Positions 39,734-48,211 of a DNA stretch of 64,000 nucleotides are shown piece after piece. Position 1 is the stretch's first letter; each line of letters starts with the position of its first letter. Both the position numbers and the translations under genes were made by a program. Below the pieces are notes generated by a model. It saw only the letters and a list, made by a program, of their open reading frames with translations. It was not told where the DNA came from and did no database searches. Origin of the DNA: Streptomyces xiaopingdaonensis (lineage in GTDB: Bacteria; Actinomycetota; Actinomycetes; Streptomycetales; Streptomycetaceae); assembly GCF_000262345.1 (NCBI RefSeq), contig NZ_AJTQ01000168.1, forward strand, positions 17,286 through 81,285, written 5' to 3'.

Positions 39734-39940
39734 GGCGTCGGGTCTCCACGAGGTACGGGTCGGCAGGGGGCGCGGCGGCCGGGGTGCGCCTCACGGACAA
39801 CGTCCGGGGCGGCGCTGGTGCTTCCTTGGAGGGCGGATTTCGGACATCTGTCGGCTCGCTCGTCTTGCGGTGTCAACACGGCCGGGTGCGATGACCTCGG
39901 CCGGTCCTGAGTACACCGTACGGCCCATTACGCTCGCTGC

Positions 39941-41104
39941 ATGAGTGAGCAGCGCGACAGTCACAAGAGCTTCGAGACCCTCGCCATCCACGCGGGCCAG
40001 ACGGCGGACCCCGCGACGGGCGCGGTCGTACCACCGATCTACCAGGTATCCACGTACAAGCAGGACGGAGTGGGCGGCCTCCGCGGCGGCTACGAGTACA
40101 GCCGCTCGGGGAACCCGACCAGAGGGGCGCTGGAGGAGAACCTCGCAGCGCTGGAGGGCGGCAGGCGCGGCCTGGCCTTCGCCTCCGGCATGGCGGCCGA
40201 GGACTGCCTGCTGCGTACCCTCCTCAAGCCGGGCGAGCACGTCGTGATCCCCGACGACGCCTACGGCGGCACCTTCCGCCTCTTCTCCAAGGTCGCCGAA
40301 CGGTGGGGCGTCGAGTGGTCGGTGGCGCACACCAGCGACGCCGCCTCCGTGCGGGCCGCGGTCCGTGAGAACACCAAGGCGATCTGGGTCGAGACGCCGT
40401 CCAACCCGCTCCTCGGCATCACCGACATCGGCGCGCTCGCCGACGTGGCGCGCGAGAGCGGTGCGCGGCTCGTCGTCGACAACACCTTCGCCAGCCCCTA
40501 CCTCCAGCAGCCCCTCGCACTCGGCGCCGACGTCGTCGTCCACTCGACGACCAAGTACATGGGCGGGCACTCGGACGTCGTCGGCGGCGCGCTCGTCGTG
40601 CGGGAGGAGGAGCTCGCCGAGCAACTCGCGTTCCACCAGAACGCGATGGGCGCCGTCGCGGGCCCCTTCGACGCGTGGCTCGTGCTGCGGGGCGTCAAGA
40701 CACTCGCGGTGCGCATGGAGCGGCACTGCGCCAACGCCTCCCGCATCGCGCAGATGCTCACCGCGCACCCGCAGGTCACCGAGGTGTACTACCCGGGGCT
40801 GCCGAGCCACCCCGGACACGAGACGGCGGCGAAGCAGATGCGCGCCTTCGGCGGGATGGTCTCCTTCCGGGTGCGCGGCGGCGAGCAGGCGGCCGTGCGG
40901 GTCTGCGACCGCACCCGGCTCTTCACCCTGGGCGAGTCGCTCGGCGGCGTCGAGTCGCTGATCGAGCACCCGGGGCTGATGACGCACGCCTCGGCGGCGG
41001 GCTCCGCGCTGGAGGTGCCCGAGGACCTCGTCCGGCTCTCGGTCGGCATCGAGTCGGGCGACGACCTCCTCGCCGACCTGCAACAGGCCCTCGCCGACGG
41101 GTAG
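39941..41104 (+). CDS. Cystathionine gamma-synthase / gamma-lyase (Cys/Met metabolism PLP enzyme)
   Basis: A 387-residue PLP enzyme of the Cys/Met family. It shows FETLAIHAGQTADPATGAVVPPIYQVSTY, YEYSRSGNPTRGALEENLAALEGG, AFASGMAAEDCLLRTLL, the PLP lysine in VVHSTTKYMGGHSDVVGG, and the C-terminal ESLIEHPGLMTHAS with the substrate arginine in LVRLSVGIE. Synthase and lyase activities cannot be separated by sequence reading. It is monocistronic, with its own terminator. Confidence 0.9.
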   Translation: MSEQRDSHKSFETLAIHAGQTADPATGAVVPPIYQVSTYKQDGVGGLRGGYEYSRSGNPTRGALEENLAALEGGRRGLAFASGMAAEDCLLRTLLKPGEHVVIPDDAYGGTFRLFSKVAERWGVEWSVAHTSDAASVRAAVRENTKAIWVETPSNPLLGITDIGALADVARESGARLVVDNTFASPYLQQPLALGADVVVHSTTKYMGGHSDVVGGALVVREEELAEQLAFHQNAMGAVAGPFDAWLVLRGVKTLAVRMERHCANASRIAQMLTAHPQVTEVYYPGLPSHPGHETAAKQMRAFGGMVSFRVRGGEQAAVRVCDRTRLFTLGESLGGVESLIEHPGLMTHASAAGSALEVPEDLVRLSVGIESGDDLLADLQQALADG

Positions 41105-41111
41105 TCGGCAG

Positions 41112-41138
41112 GGGACGGCCCCCGCGCGGGGCCGTCCC
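41112..41138. terminator. Terminator after the cystathionine enzyme gene
   Basis: A perfect 11-bp GC stem (41112-41122 with 41128-41138) and a 5-nt loop, 8 bases beyond the stop codon. Confidence 0.75.
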
Positions 41139-41203
41139 GCCCGGCGTGACACGGACGCCTCGCCCCGCTGGCCCCGGGCGTGGAGCCGGCCTACGTTCGC
41201 CTC

Positions 41204-41932
41204 GTGAACGCTCTGGAGTTGGCGGCCGACGGTCTCAAGATCGACTGGACCAAGATGCCGACCTACAACACGGTCATGTCCGTCGCAGCCGGCGCCGGCC
41301 TGCTGCTCGTCGTCGCGCTCGGCTTCCGTCTGCTGACCGGTCGACGGGTCGTCGCCGAGAGCTGGGCGCTCGCCTTCGGTGCGCTCGGGTTCCTCCTCGT
41401 GGTGACGGGGCTGCACATGACGCTCACCTGGCCGCTCGCCGGGCAGGGGTTCCCGTTCGACAACATCGTCTTCGGCGAACCGGCGCTCGCCTTCGGCGTG
41501 CTGCTCTCCACCGCCGCGTTCTACCTGTGGAAGCGGGGCGGCACGCTCACCGAGGCCACGGGTGACGCGGGCACACGGACGGGCGCCGCCGTGCTCGCGG
41601 GGCCCGTCTCCGTGTTCGTCTTCGGCATGGGGCTCGCCTGCTTCGGCATCGCGGCGGCCGGCTGGAAGTACACGCTCTTCGCCGCGCCTCCCGAGGAGCC
41701 GATCTCGGGCGAGTTCGCCGACTACCCGGTGCTGGAGGCGAGCTTCATCTCGGGGCTCTACGTGCTCGTCGGGATCGGCGCCGTCCTCTTCCCCTTCGTG
41801 CTGCGCGGTGCACGCGCCGGGTGGCTCGCGAAGGTGACGGGCGCGGTGTGGACGGTCTCCGGTGCGCTCTTCCTCCTCTTCGGTGCGCTCAACTACTTCA
41901 CGCACATCGGCCTCATCGTCAACACCATGTGA
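41204..41932 (+). CDS. DUF981-family membrane protein
   Basis: A 242-residue integral membrane protein of DUF981 with six or seven helices (MSVAAGAGLLLVVALGFRLL, ALAFGALGFLLVVTGLHMTLTWPL, SVFVFGMGLACFGIAAAG, LYVLVGIGAVLFPFVLR, AVWTVSGALFLLFGALNYFTHIG, read in parts). Function unknown. I prefer the GTG at 41204, because a TACGTT -10-like hexamer ends 7 bases before it and neither candidate has a ribosome site, suggesting leaderless translation. A GTG at 41180 would add eight residues. Confidence 0.8.
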   Translation: MNALELAADGLKIDWTKMPTYNTVMSVAAGAGLLLVVALGFRLLTGRRVVAESWALAFGALGFLLVVTGLHMTLTWPLAGQGFPFDNIVFGEPALAFGVLLSTAAFYLWKRGGTLTEATGDAGTRTGAAVLAGPVSVFVFGMGLACFGIAAAGWKYTLFAAPPEEPISGEFADYPVLEASFISGLYVLVGIGAVLFPFVLRGARAGWLAKVTGAVWTVSGALFLLFGALNYFTHIGLIVNTM

Positions 41933-41949
41933 ACAGGTGCGCGTTCGCG

Positions 41950-42198
41950 TCACCAGCCGACGGTCGGCGTCGTCTCCGGCGCCGCCGACCACGGCTGCGC
42001 GATCGAGAGCCACACCGCCGCACCGCAGGCGAGGAAGAGCAGCACGGCCCACACCAGGGCGAGCAGCGCCCTCCTGCGACGCAGCAGCCGCTCCCCCGCG
42101 ACGGCCGCGCGCAGCGCGAGGTCCGGCGGCACCACCGGGTGGACGGACTGCCGCAGCAGCAGCCGCACCTCGGTCTCCTTGCGATCCGGCAGGCTCAC
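41950..42198 (-). CDS. Small single-pass membrane protein paired with a sigma-like protein
   Basis: An 82-residue protein with a basic N-terminal half and one membrane helix (ALLALVWAVLLFLACGAAVWLSIAQPW) near residues 44-70. The GTG start at 42198 overlaps the stop of the sigma-like gene by 4 bases. The arrangement is like that of a sigma factor and its membrane anti-sigma factor, but there is no zinc-binding anti-sigma motif. Function is inferred from pairing only. Confidence 0.65.
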   Translation of the reverse strand: MSLPDRKETEVRLLLRQSVHPVVPPDLALRAAVAGERLLRRRRALLALVWAVLLFLACGAAVWLSIAQPWSAAPETTPTVGW

Positions 42199-42656
42199 GC
42201 CGCACCCCCGACGGGTTCGCGCGGCCGGCTCAGCGCCGCCGCCATCCCTCTCTCGCAGAGCGCGCGCACCCGCTCGGGCGGAAGTCCCAGCCCGGCGGCC
42301 GCCTGCTCCTCGGCGACTCCCTCGCCGTGACGGAGGACGACCACCAGACGCTCCTGCGGGGGCAGTCGGGAGAGGACGCCGCCCTCCGCCCGGCGGTGGC
42401 GCCGGCGCTGCCGGGCGAAGCGGGCCGCGAGCTCCTGCCGGGTGTGCTCGTACGGGTCGTCGCCGCGCAGCCGCGCCCAGTCGGCGTACGTCCGCGCCAG
42501 CGCGGAGACGAGGAGGCGCTCGGCCGCCGGGGCGCGCGCCGGCGGCTCGCCCGTGAGGAGCACGGCAGCGTGCAGCAGCCGCCGGCCGGCGCCCGCGACG
42601 AACGCGTCGAACTCGCGGGCGTGGCGCTGCGCTTGGCGTCTTCGTCCCCGGCTCAC
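42195..42656 (-). CDS. Sigma-70 region-4-like regulator
   Basis: A 153-residue protein. The C-terminal 55 residues match sigma region 4 (GVLSRLPPQERLVVVLRHGEGVAEEQAAAGLGLPPERVRALCERG). The N-terminal half (FDAFVAGAGRRLLHAAVLLTGEPPAR) resembles region 2 of ECF sigma factors but is diverged and basic. It may be a degenerate ECF factor acting on a few promoters. GTG start; translationally coupled to the downstream membrane protein. Confidence 0.7.
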   Translation of the reverse strand: MSRGRRRQAQRHAREFDAFVAGAGRRLLHAAVLLTGEPPARAPAAERLLVSALARTYADWARLRGDDPYEHTRQELAARFARQRRRHRRAEGGVLSRLPPQERLVVVLRHGEGVAEEQAAAGLGLPPERVRALCERGMAAALSRPREPVGGAA

Positions 42657-42699
42657 CGCGCCTCCCTGCGGCTATGGGACGGCAGGCGCGCTGATCAAA

Positions 42700-43269
42700 T
42701 CAAGAGGTCGGAGCGCCCGGCGCGGTCGAGGGGCGGATGTCGGACAGCGCCGTGTTGAATTTGGTGAGCAACGAGCAGAACTCGGCCACCTCCTCCTCGC
42801 TCCACTCCCTGGTGAGGACGCCCATCAGGTCACGGCGCGAGTCGCGGACGTCGCGGAGGCGCTCCACACCCTCCTCGGAGAGCTTGAGCACCACGGCCCT
42901 GCCGTCCTCCGGGTCGGTCGCCCGGCTCACGAGGCCGGCCTCGACGAGCGGCGCGACCTGGCGGGTGACCGTCGAGGAGTCGATCCGCATCCCCGCGGCG
43001 AGCGCCTTGACCCCCATCGGACCCTCGCGGTGCAGACGGTTGAGGAGGAGGTAGGCGGCCCTGTCCATGGAGTTGCGCAGCGGGCCGAGTCCGCCGAGGC
43101 GCGTCTGTTCGGCACGTCGGGCGAAGACGGCCACCTGGTGCTGGAGGGTCACCAGCACCTCGGCCTGCTCGGCTGCGCTCTCGTCGGACTTCTCCGCTGC
43201 GGCGTCGGCGGTCCCGGGGTCGGCGTGGTCGTCGGTGAGGTGAGTCGTCATGTCCGAAGGAGTGGGCAT
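42700..43269 (-). CDS. MarR-family regulator
   Basis: A 189-residue MarR protein. Winged HTH at about residues 65-135: DRAAYLLLNRLHREGPMGVKALAAGMRIDSSTVTRQVAPLVEAGLVSRATDPEDGRAVVLKLSEEG, read in parts, with the DPEDGRA wing. An acidic N-terminal extension of about 35 residues precedes the fold, and an internal ATG six codons in is another start candidate. It is divergent from the threonine ammonia-lyase gene. Target unknown. Confidence 0.88.
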   Translation of the reverse strand: MPTPSDMTTHLTDDHADPGTADAAAEKSDESAAEQAEVLVTLQHQVAVFARRAEQTRLGGLGPLRNSMDRAAYLLLNRLHREGPMGVKALAAGMRIDSSTVTRQVAPLVEAGLVSRATDPEDGRAVVLKLSEEGVERLRDVRDSRRDLMGVLTREWSEEEVAEFCSLLTKFNTALSDIRPSTAPGAPTS

Positions 43270-43445
43270 GGCCGGGGTGCTCGCTTCTCTGAGATTTTCC
43301 TGTCAGGGACAGAATTTTGTATGACCGTGGTTGACGAACAGGGTACGCGGCTGGGCCATTCCGCGTACCTCCGCACTCGGAGCGGATCTCCCACGGGGTA
43401 CCCGGGGACGGCCGGCCCTCTCAACTCGACTGCGAGACTGGGCTC

Positions 43446-44681
43446 ATGGCCGCTGGCACCGCCGGGAGCGGAAGTGCTCCCTCAGTAACTCTGGACGACG
43501 TTCGACGCGCGCAGAAGACCCTGACCTCCGTCTCGCGCACCACAGCTTTGGAGGGGAGCCGCCACCTCAGCTCGCTCGTCGGCTCCCCCGTCCTCTTCAA
43601 GTGCGAGAACCTCCAGCGCACGGGCTCGTTCAAGCTCCGCGGCGCCTACGCGAGGATCGCGGGGCTCAGCGCCGGGGAGCGCTCCCGCGGCGTCGTCGCC
43701 GCGAGTGCGGGCAACCACGCGCAGGGCGTCGCCCTCGCCGCCTCGCTCCTCGGCGTCGCCTCGACCGTCTTCATGCCCGTCGGCGCCCCGCTCCCCAAGG
43801 TGGCCGCCACCCGCGAGTACGGCGCCCGGGTGCGCCTGCACGGCCAGGTCGTCGACGAGACGCTGCACGCCGCGCAGGTGTACGCGGAGGAGACGGGCGC
43901 CGTCTTCATCCACCCCTTCGACCACCCCGACGTCGTCGCGGGCCAGGGAACGGTCGGCCTGGAGATCGTCGAGCAGTGCCCGGAGGTGCGGACGATCGTC
44001 GTCGGCGTCGGCGGCGGCGGGCTCGCGGCCGGGATCGCCGTCGCGGCGAAGGCGGTTCGGCCCGGGGTGCGCGTCGTCGGCGTCCAGGCCGAGGGCGCCG
44101 CGGCCTACCCGCCCTCGCTCGCGGCCGGGCACCCGGTGGCGCTGGAGCAGGTCTCGACGATGGCCGACGGGATCAAGGTCGGCCGGCCCGGAGGCGTTCC
44201 CTTCGCGCTCGTCGAGGAGTACGTCGACGAGGTGCGCACCGTCTCGGAGAACGACCTCTCCAGTGCGCTGCTGCTCTGCCTGGAGCGGGCGAAGCTCGTG
44301 GTCGAGCCGGCCGGGGCTTCCCCGGTCGCCGCTCTCCTCCACGATCCGCGGGGGTTCGAGGGGCCGGTCGTCGCCGTGCTCTCGGGCGGCAACGTCGACC
44401 CGCTCGTCCTCCAGCGCACCCTGCGGCACGGCATGGCGGCGGCCGGGCGGTACCTTTCGCTGCGCCTGCGCCTCACCGACCGGCCCGGCGCGCTCGCGGC
44501 GCTGCTGCGGGAGCTCTCCGAAGTGGACGCCAACGTCCTCGACGTCGGCCACACCCGCACCGATCCGCGGCTCGGCCTCGACGAGGCCGAGGTCGAGGTG
44601 CACCTGGAGACGAAGGGCCCCGAGCACTGCGTCGACGTCGCCTCCTCGCTGCGGGCCGCCGGGTACCGGGTGGTGAGCTGA
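43446..44681 (+). CDS. ilvA: Threonine ammonia-lyase with C-terminal ACT domain
   Basis: A 411-residue PLP enzyme that deaminates threonine to 2-oxobutanoate. PLP lysine in ENLQRTGSFKLRGAYARI, the ASAGNHAQGVALAA loop, the glycine-rich phosphate site VGVGGGGLAAGIAVAAKAV, and LLLCLERAKLVVEPAGASPVAALL. The C-terminal 75 residues form a single ACT domain (YLSLRLRLTDRPGALAALLRELSEVDANVLDVGHTR), which suggests allosteric control. The single ACT places it with the catabolic-type short enzymes rather than the long IlvA. ATG at 43446. Confidence 0.92.
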   Translation: MAAGTAGSGSAPSVTLDDVRRAQKTLTSVSRTTALEGSRHLSSLVGSPVLFKCENLQRTGSFKLRGAYARIAGLSAGERSRGVVAASAGNHAQGVALAASLLGVASTVFMPVGAPLPKVAATREYGARVRLHGQVVDETLHAAQVYAEETGAVFIHPFDHPDVVAGQGTVGLEIVEQCPEVRTIVVGVGGGGLAAGIAVAAKAVRPGVRVVGVQAEGAAAYPPSLAAGHPVALEQVSTMADGIKVGRPGGVPFALVEEYVDEVRTVSENDLSSALLLCLERAKLVVEPAGASPVAALLHDPRGFEGPVVAVLSGGNVDPLVLQRTLRHGMAAAGRYLSLRLRLTDRPGALAALLRELSEVDANVLDVGHTRTDPRLGLDEAEVEVHLETKGPEHCVDVASSLRAAGYRVVS

Positions 44682-44718
44682 GCCGGGAGCCTTCCAACTC
44701 GCGACTGTCGCAACGCCG

Positions 44719-44747
44719 TTGACGCGATACATCGCGTCCTTCATAGT
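44719..44747 (+). promoter_or_regulatory. Promoter of the ABC exporter overlapping an 18-bp palindrome
   Basis: A TTGACG -35 box (44719-44724), a 17-base spacer and a CATAGT -10 box (44742-44747) lie 180 bases before the exporter genes. The perfect palindrome GACGCGATACATCGCGTC (44721-44738) covers the -35 and spacer, so a bound repressor would block transcription. The regulator is not encoded beside it. Confidence 0.65.
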
Positions 44748-44926
44748 GGTCTCCGGCGACGGCCCCCGGCCGTACGCCGCCCTCGGCCGTGCCTCGGATC
44801 GGCCGATACGGGAGACGGGGGAGGGGGAACCATGCTCGCGACCGCGCGACCGCCGCCCCGTGCTGCCCGCCTCCCGGCGCACCCCGCGCCCTCCACTCCA
44901 CCGCCCCCTTCCCACGGGAGTCCCTT

Positions 44927-45928
44927 ATGCCAGGCGCGATTCACGCCGAGGGCCTCGTCAAGACCTTCGGTGACGTGACGGCACTCGACGGCGTCGATCT
45001 CGACGTCCCCCAGGGCACCGTCCTCGGCCTGCTCGGCCCGAACGGCGCCGGCAAGACCACCGCCGTCCGCATCCTCACCACCCTGCTCGCCCCGGACAGC
45101 GGCACGGCCTCCGTCGCAGGCGTCGACGTCCTCAAGGACCCGACGGAGGTCCGCCGGTCCATCGGCGTCTCCGGCCAGTTCGCCGCCGTCGACGAGTACC
45201 TCACCGGACGGGAGAACCTCGACATGGTCGGCAGGCTCTACCAGATGCCCGCGCGGCAGGCGAAGCGAAGAGCCGACGAACTCCTCGACCAGTTCGACCT
45301 CGCCGACGCCGCCGACCGCACCGCGAAGACCTACTCCGGCGGCATGCGGCGCCGCCTCGACCTCGCCGCCGCACTCGTCGTCCACCCGCCCGTGATGTTC
45401 ATGGACGAGCCGACCACAGGGCTCGACCCGCGCAACAGGCAGGCGCTCTGGGAGGTGATCGAGGACCTCGTCGCCGGCGGCACCACGCTCCTCCTCACCA
45501 CCCAGTACCTGGAGGAGGCCGACCACCTGGCGCACGCCGTCGCCGTCGTGGACCACGGCCGCGTCATCGCCAGGGGCACCTCGGACGAGCTCAAGGCACG
45601 CACCGGCGGCGAGCGCGTCGAGATGGTCGTCCACGCCCCGGCCGACCTCACGCGCGCCGCCGAACTCCTCGACCGCCACGCCCTGCACGGCCCGGGGCAG
45701 GGCTCCGTCACCGTCCAGCGGCAGACCCGCCGGCTGACTGTCCCGGTGAGCGGCGGCACCAAGCTCCTCGCCGAAGTGATCCGCGACCTGGAGGCGGCCG
45801 CCGTCGAGATCGACGACATCGGCCTGCGCCGCCCCACCCTCGACGACGTCTTCATCTCGCTCACCGGCCACGCCACGGCCGAGGGCGCACAGCCGGGCGG
45901 GGACACCCCGGGGGAGGAGCCCGAGTGA
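44927..45928 (+). CDS. DrrA-like ABC exporter ATPase
   Basis: A 333-residue ABC ATP-binding protein of the daunorubicin-resistance (DrrA) type. Walker A LLGPNGAGKTTAVRIL, Q-loop SGQFAAVDEYLTGRENL, signature YSGGMRRRLDLAAAL, Walker B VMFMDEPTTGLDP, H-loop LTTQYLEEADH. A C-terminal extension of about 90 residues (PTLDDVFISLTGH) matches the family. It probably powers efflux of a hydrophobic compound. Its stop overlaps the permease start by 4 bases. The ATG at 44927 is used; the upstream frame is not conserved in style. Confidence 0.93.
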   Translation: MPGAIHAEGLVKTFGDVTALDGVDLDVPQGTVLGLLGPNGAGKTTAVRILTTLLAPDSGTASVAGVDVLKDPTEVRRSIGVSGQFAAVDEYLTGRENLDMVGRLYQMPARQAKRRADELLDQFDLADAADRTAKTYSGGMRRRLDLAAALVVHPPVMFMDEPTTGLDPRNRQALWEVIEDLVAGGTTLLLTTQYLEEADHLAHAVAVVDHGRVIARGTSDELKARTGGERVEMVVHAPADLTRAAELLDRHALHGPGQGSVTVQRQTRRLTVPVSGGTKLLAEVIRDLEAAAVEIDDIGLRRPTLDDVFISLTGHATAEGAQPGGDTPGEEPE

Positions 45929-46782
45929 CGGACACCGCACCGACATTCACCAGCACGGCGCCCCGCGGGAGCGGAGGGCTCGCCCAGTCGGCCCGGGACT
46001 CGCTCGTCGTCGCCAAGCGCAACCTGCTGGGGATGGTCCGCATCCCCGAGACGATCCTGTTCGCGCTCTTCCAGCCGATCATGTTCGTCGTGCTCTTCAG
46101 CTACGTCTTCGGCGGCTCCATCCAGATCCCCGGCGCCGGCCTCGACGCCGCCGCGTACCGCGAGTTCCTGATGGCGGGCATCTTCGCGCAGACCGTCACC
46201 TTCGCCACCGCCGGCTCCAGCGCGGGGCTCGCCGCCGACATGAGCAAGGGCCTCATCGACCGCTTCCGCTCGCTCCCCATGGCGCGTGGCGCGGTACTCA
46301 CGGGGCGCACCCTCGCCGACGCGCTCCAGACGGCGCTCACCCTCGTCGTCCTGGCGATCGTCGCGCTGCTCGTCGGCTGGCGCGTGCACGCCGGCATCCC
46401 GAAGGCGCTCGCCGGCTTCGGATTGCTGCTGCTCCTCGGCTACGCCTTCACCTGGATCGGCGCCCTCATCGGGCTCTCCGTCCGCTCGCCCGAGGCGGCC
46501 ACGTCCGGGGGCCTGGTCTGGCTCTTCCCGCTGACCTTCATCTCGGTCGCCTTCGTCCCCTCGCAGAACATGCCGGCGTTCCTCCAGCACATCGCCGAGT
46601 GGAACCCGTTCAGCGCCACCGTCGTCGCCGGGCGCGAGCTCTTCGGCAACCTGCCGCCGCACTACCCGACGCCCGACGCCTGGCCGATGCAGCACCCGGC
46701 ACTGGCGTCGCTGATCTGGTCGGTGCTGATCATCGCCGTCTTCCGGACGCTCGCCGTGCGGAAGTACCGCAGAAGCGCCTGA
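45925..46782 (+). CDS. DrrB-like ABC-2 transporter permease
   Basis: A 285-residue ABC-2 membrane subunit with six helices: MVRIPETILFALFQPIMFVVLFSYVFGG, the FLMAGIFAQTVTFATAGSSAGLAADMSKGLIDRFRSLPMARGAVL block typical of DrrB/NodJ permeases, GFGLLLLLGYAFTWIGALIGL, and the final HPALASLIWSVLIIAVFRTLAVRKYRR. GTG start overlapping the ATPase stop. It forms a two-gene exporter with the preceding protein; the substrate is unknown. Confidence 0.92.
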   Translation: MTDTAPTFTSTAPRGSGGLAQSARDSLVVAKRNLLGMVRIPETILFALFQPIMFVVLFSYVFGGSIQIPGAGLDAAAYREFLMAGIFAQTVTFATAGSSAGLAADMSKGLIDRFRSLPMARGAVLTGRTLADALQTALTLVVLAIVALLVGWRVHAGIPKALAGFGLLLLLGYAFTWIGALIGLSVRSPEAATSGGLVWLFPLTFISVAFVPSQNMPAFLQHIAEWNPFSATVVAGRELFGNLPPHYPTPDAWPMQHPALASLIWSVLIIAVFRTLAVRKYRRSA

Positions 46783-46799
46783 CGATCGGCGGACGGACA

Positions 46800-46840
46800 C
46801 GGGAGAGGGGCGGGCCCCGGCGGAGCCCGCCCCTCTCCCG
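46800..46840. terminator. Bidirectional terminator between the exporter and greA
   Basis: A perfect 16-bp GC stem (46800-46815 with 46825-46840) and a 9-nt loop between two converging genes. Confidence 0.85.
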
Positions 46841-46848
46841 GTGGTGGC

Positions 46849-47346
46849 TCAGCCCGGGTAGGGCTTGGCCTTCAGGATGCGCACGGAGGCGAACTTGCCG
46901 TTGGGCAGCTCGTACTCCGCGTCCGTACCGACGGACTTGCCGTTCACGCCCTGGCCCAGCGGGGACTGCGGGGAGTACGTCTCGATCTCCGAGCTGGCGT
47001 ACTCGCGGGAGGCGAGGAGGAAGGTGAGGGTGTCGTCCTCGTCGCCGTCGAAGGCGACGGTGACCACCATGCCGGGCTCGACGACACCGTCGTCCGCGGG
47101 AGCCTCGCCGACCTTGGCGTGCTCCAGCAGCTGCTGGAGCTGGCGCACGCGCAGCTCCTGCTTGCCCTGCTCTTCCTTGGCCGCGTGGTACCCGCCGTTC
47201 TCGCGGAGGTCCCCCTCTTCACGGGCCGCCTCGATCTTCTTGGAGATCTCGGTGCGTGCAGGACCCGACAGGTACTCCAGCTCCGCCTTGAGCTGGTTGT
47301 ACGCCTCCTGGGTCAGCCAGGTGACGTTGTCGCTGGTCTGGGTCAC
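46849..47346 (-). CDS. greA: Transcription elongation factor GreA
   Basis: A 165-residue GreA, which rescues backtracked RNA polymerase by stimulating transcript cleavage. The N-terminal coiled coil carries the acidic tip (EISKKIEAAREEGDLRENGGYHAAKEEQ, DLRENGGYHAAKEEQ core). The C-terminal FKBP-like domain ends in YELPNGKFASVRILKAKPYPG and contains the SPLGQGVNGKSVGTDAEYEL loop typical of actinobacteria. GTG start at 47346 with an overlapping RBS region. Monocistronic, with a terminator downstream. Confidence 0.96.
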   Translation of the reverse strand: MTQTSDNVTWLTQEAYNQLKAELEYLSGPARTEISKKIEAAREEGDLRENGGYHAAKEEQGKQELRVRQLQQLLEHAKVGEAPADDGVVEPGMVVTVAFDGDEDDTLTFLLASREYASSEIETYSPQSPLGQGVNGKSVGTDAEYELPNGKFASVRILKAKPYPG

Positions 47347-47601
47347 AGGTGCTCCTCGTCGGTACTGGGTACAAAGCAACGCCCTACCCGGGCGTTGCTG
47401 CGTCCACGGGTGGGCGAAACCACGAGCTTAACAATCTGTGGGGAAAAGGGAAGAAGGACGAACAGTCAGGCAGGTTCCCCATACCGCTGCGAGACCGAGG
47501 TTTCCGGCGTACGGACGCCGGACCCCGCCGAGACCTTACCCCGGACCCGCCGACGCACACCGGGACCGCGCACCCGGCGCCGTCGAACCGGCCGGCGTGC
47601 G

Positions 47602-48030
47602 TCAGCGCACGCTGCATCCCACCAGCTCGGCGCTGGTCGCGCGCGCCGCGGTACGGACCGTCGCCACGGTGTCGACCCTCGAAGGACCCGCGTCGACGGG
47701 CACGTCCTTCCGCCCGACCTCGGCCCCGTCCTCGGAGCGGACGCGCACGGTGCAGACGCCCTCCGTCCCGGCGTCCTTGCGGACCTCCAGGTGCGCCTCG
47801 GTCGCCTCGTCGGAGACGACCTTGAACTTGATCAACTCTCCGCTGACGTCCTCGCCCGCGAGGTAGGAACCGCCGATCCAGACGATCAGCCCCACCATCG
47901 CGACGCCGAGCACGCCGCCGGTGATCTTCAACCGCCGGTCGGTCCGCGCCTCGCGTTCGACCCGGCCCTCGGCGGGTCGCCCGGCTCGCCCGTAGCGTCC
48001 CTCGGGGACGCGTTGACGCACGTCGGCCAT
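47602..48030 (-). CDS. DUF4307 membrane protein
   Basis: A 142-residue protein with a basic N-terminus, one membrane helix (LKITGGVLGVAMVGLIVWIGGSYL) near residues 34-58 and an exported beta-rich domain of about 85 residues (IKFKVVSDEATEAHLEVRKDAGTEGVCTVRVRSEDGAEVGRK). This is the DUF4307 architecture, conserved next to mca in actinobacteria. Function unknown. Start ATG at 48030 chosen because upstream codons in frame are not conserved in style. It is divergent from mca. Confidence 0.85.
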   Translation of the reverse strand: MADVRQRVPEGRYGRAGRPAEGRVEREARTDRRLKITGGVLGVAMVGLIVWIGGSYLAGEDVSGELIKFKVVSDEATEAHLEVRKDAGTEGVCTVRVRSEDGAEVGRKDVPVDAGPSRVDTVATVRTAARATSAELVGCSVR

Positions 48031-48211
48031 GGTCGGTCCTCTCCCTGCGCGGCCCTCGCCGCACCACCGACGGAGGGCACCGATCGGCGGCGAATGCGGA
48101 TAAACGGGGCTCGGGGAATACACAGCACCCGCTGTCGGTCACTATAGAAGTCGCCCGCGCACACCATCAGGCGGGGCCGTATGGAAAAACTGAGCCACTG
48201 GGGATCGAACC

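Noticed and set aside
39791..42205. An 800-codon minus-strand frame opposite the cystathionine enzyme and DUF981 genes
   Set aside because: Composition is that of an antisense shadow (EVLG/R-rich repeats), and the plus strand carries recognisable enzymes.
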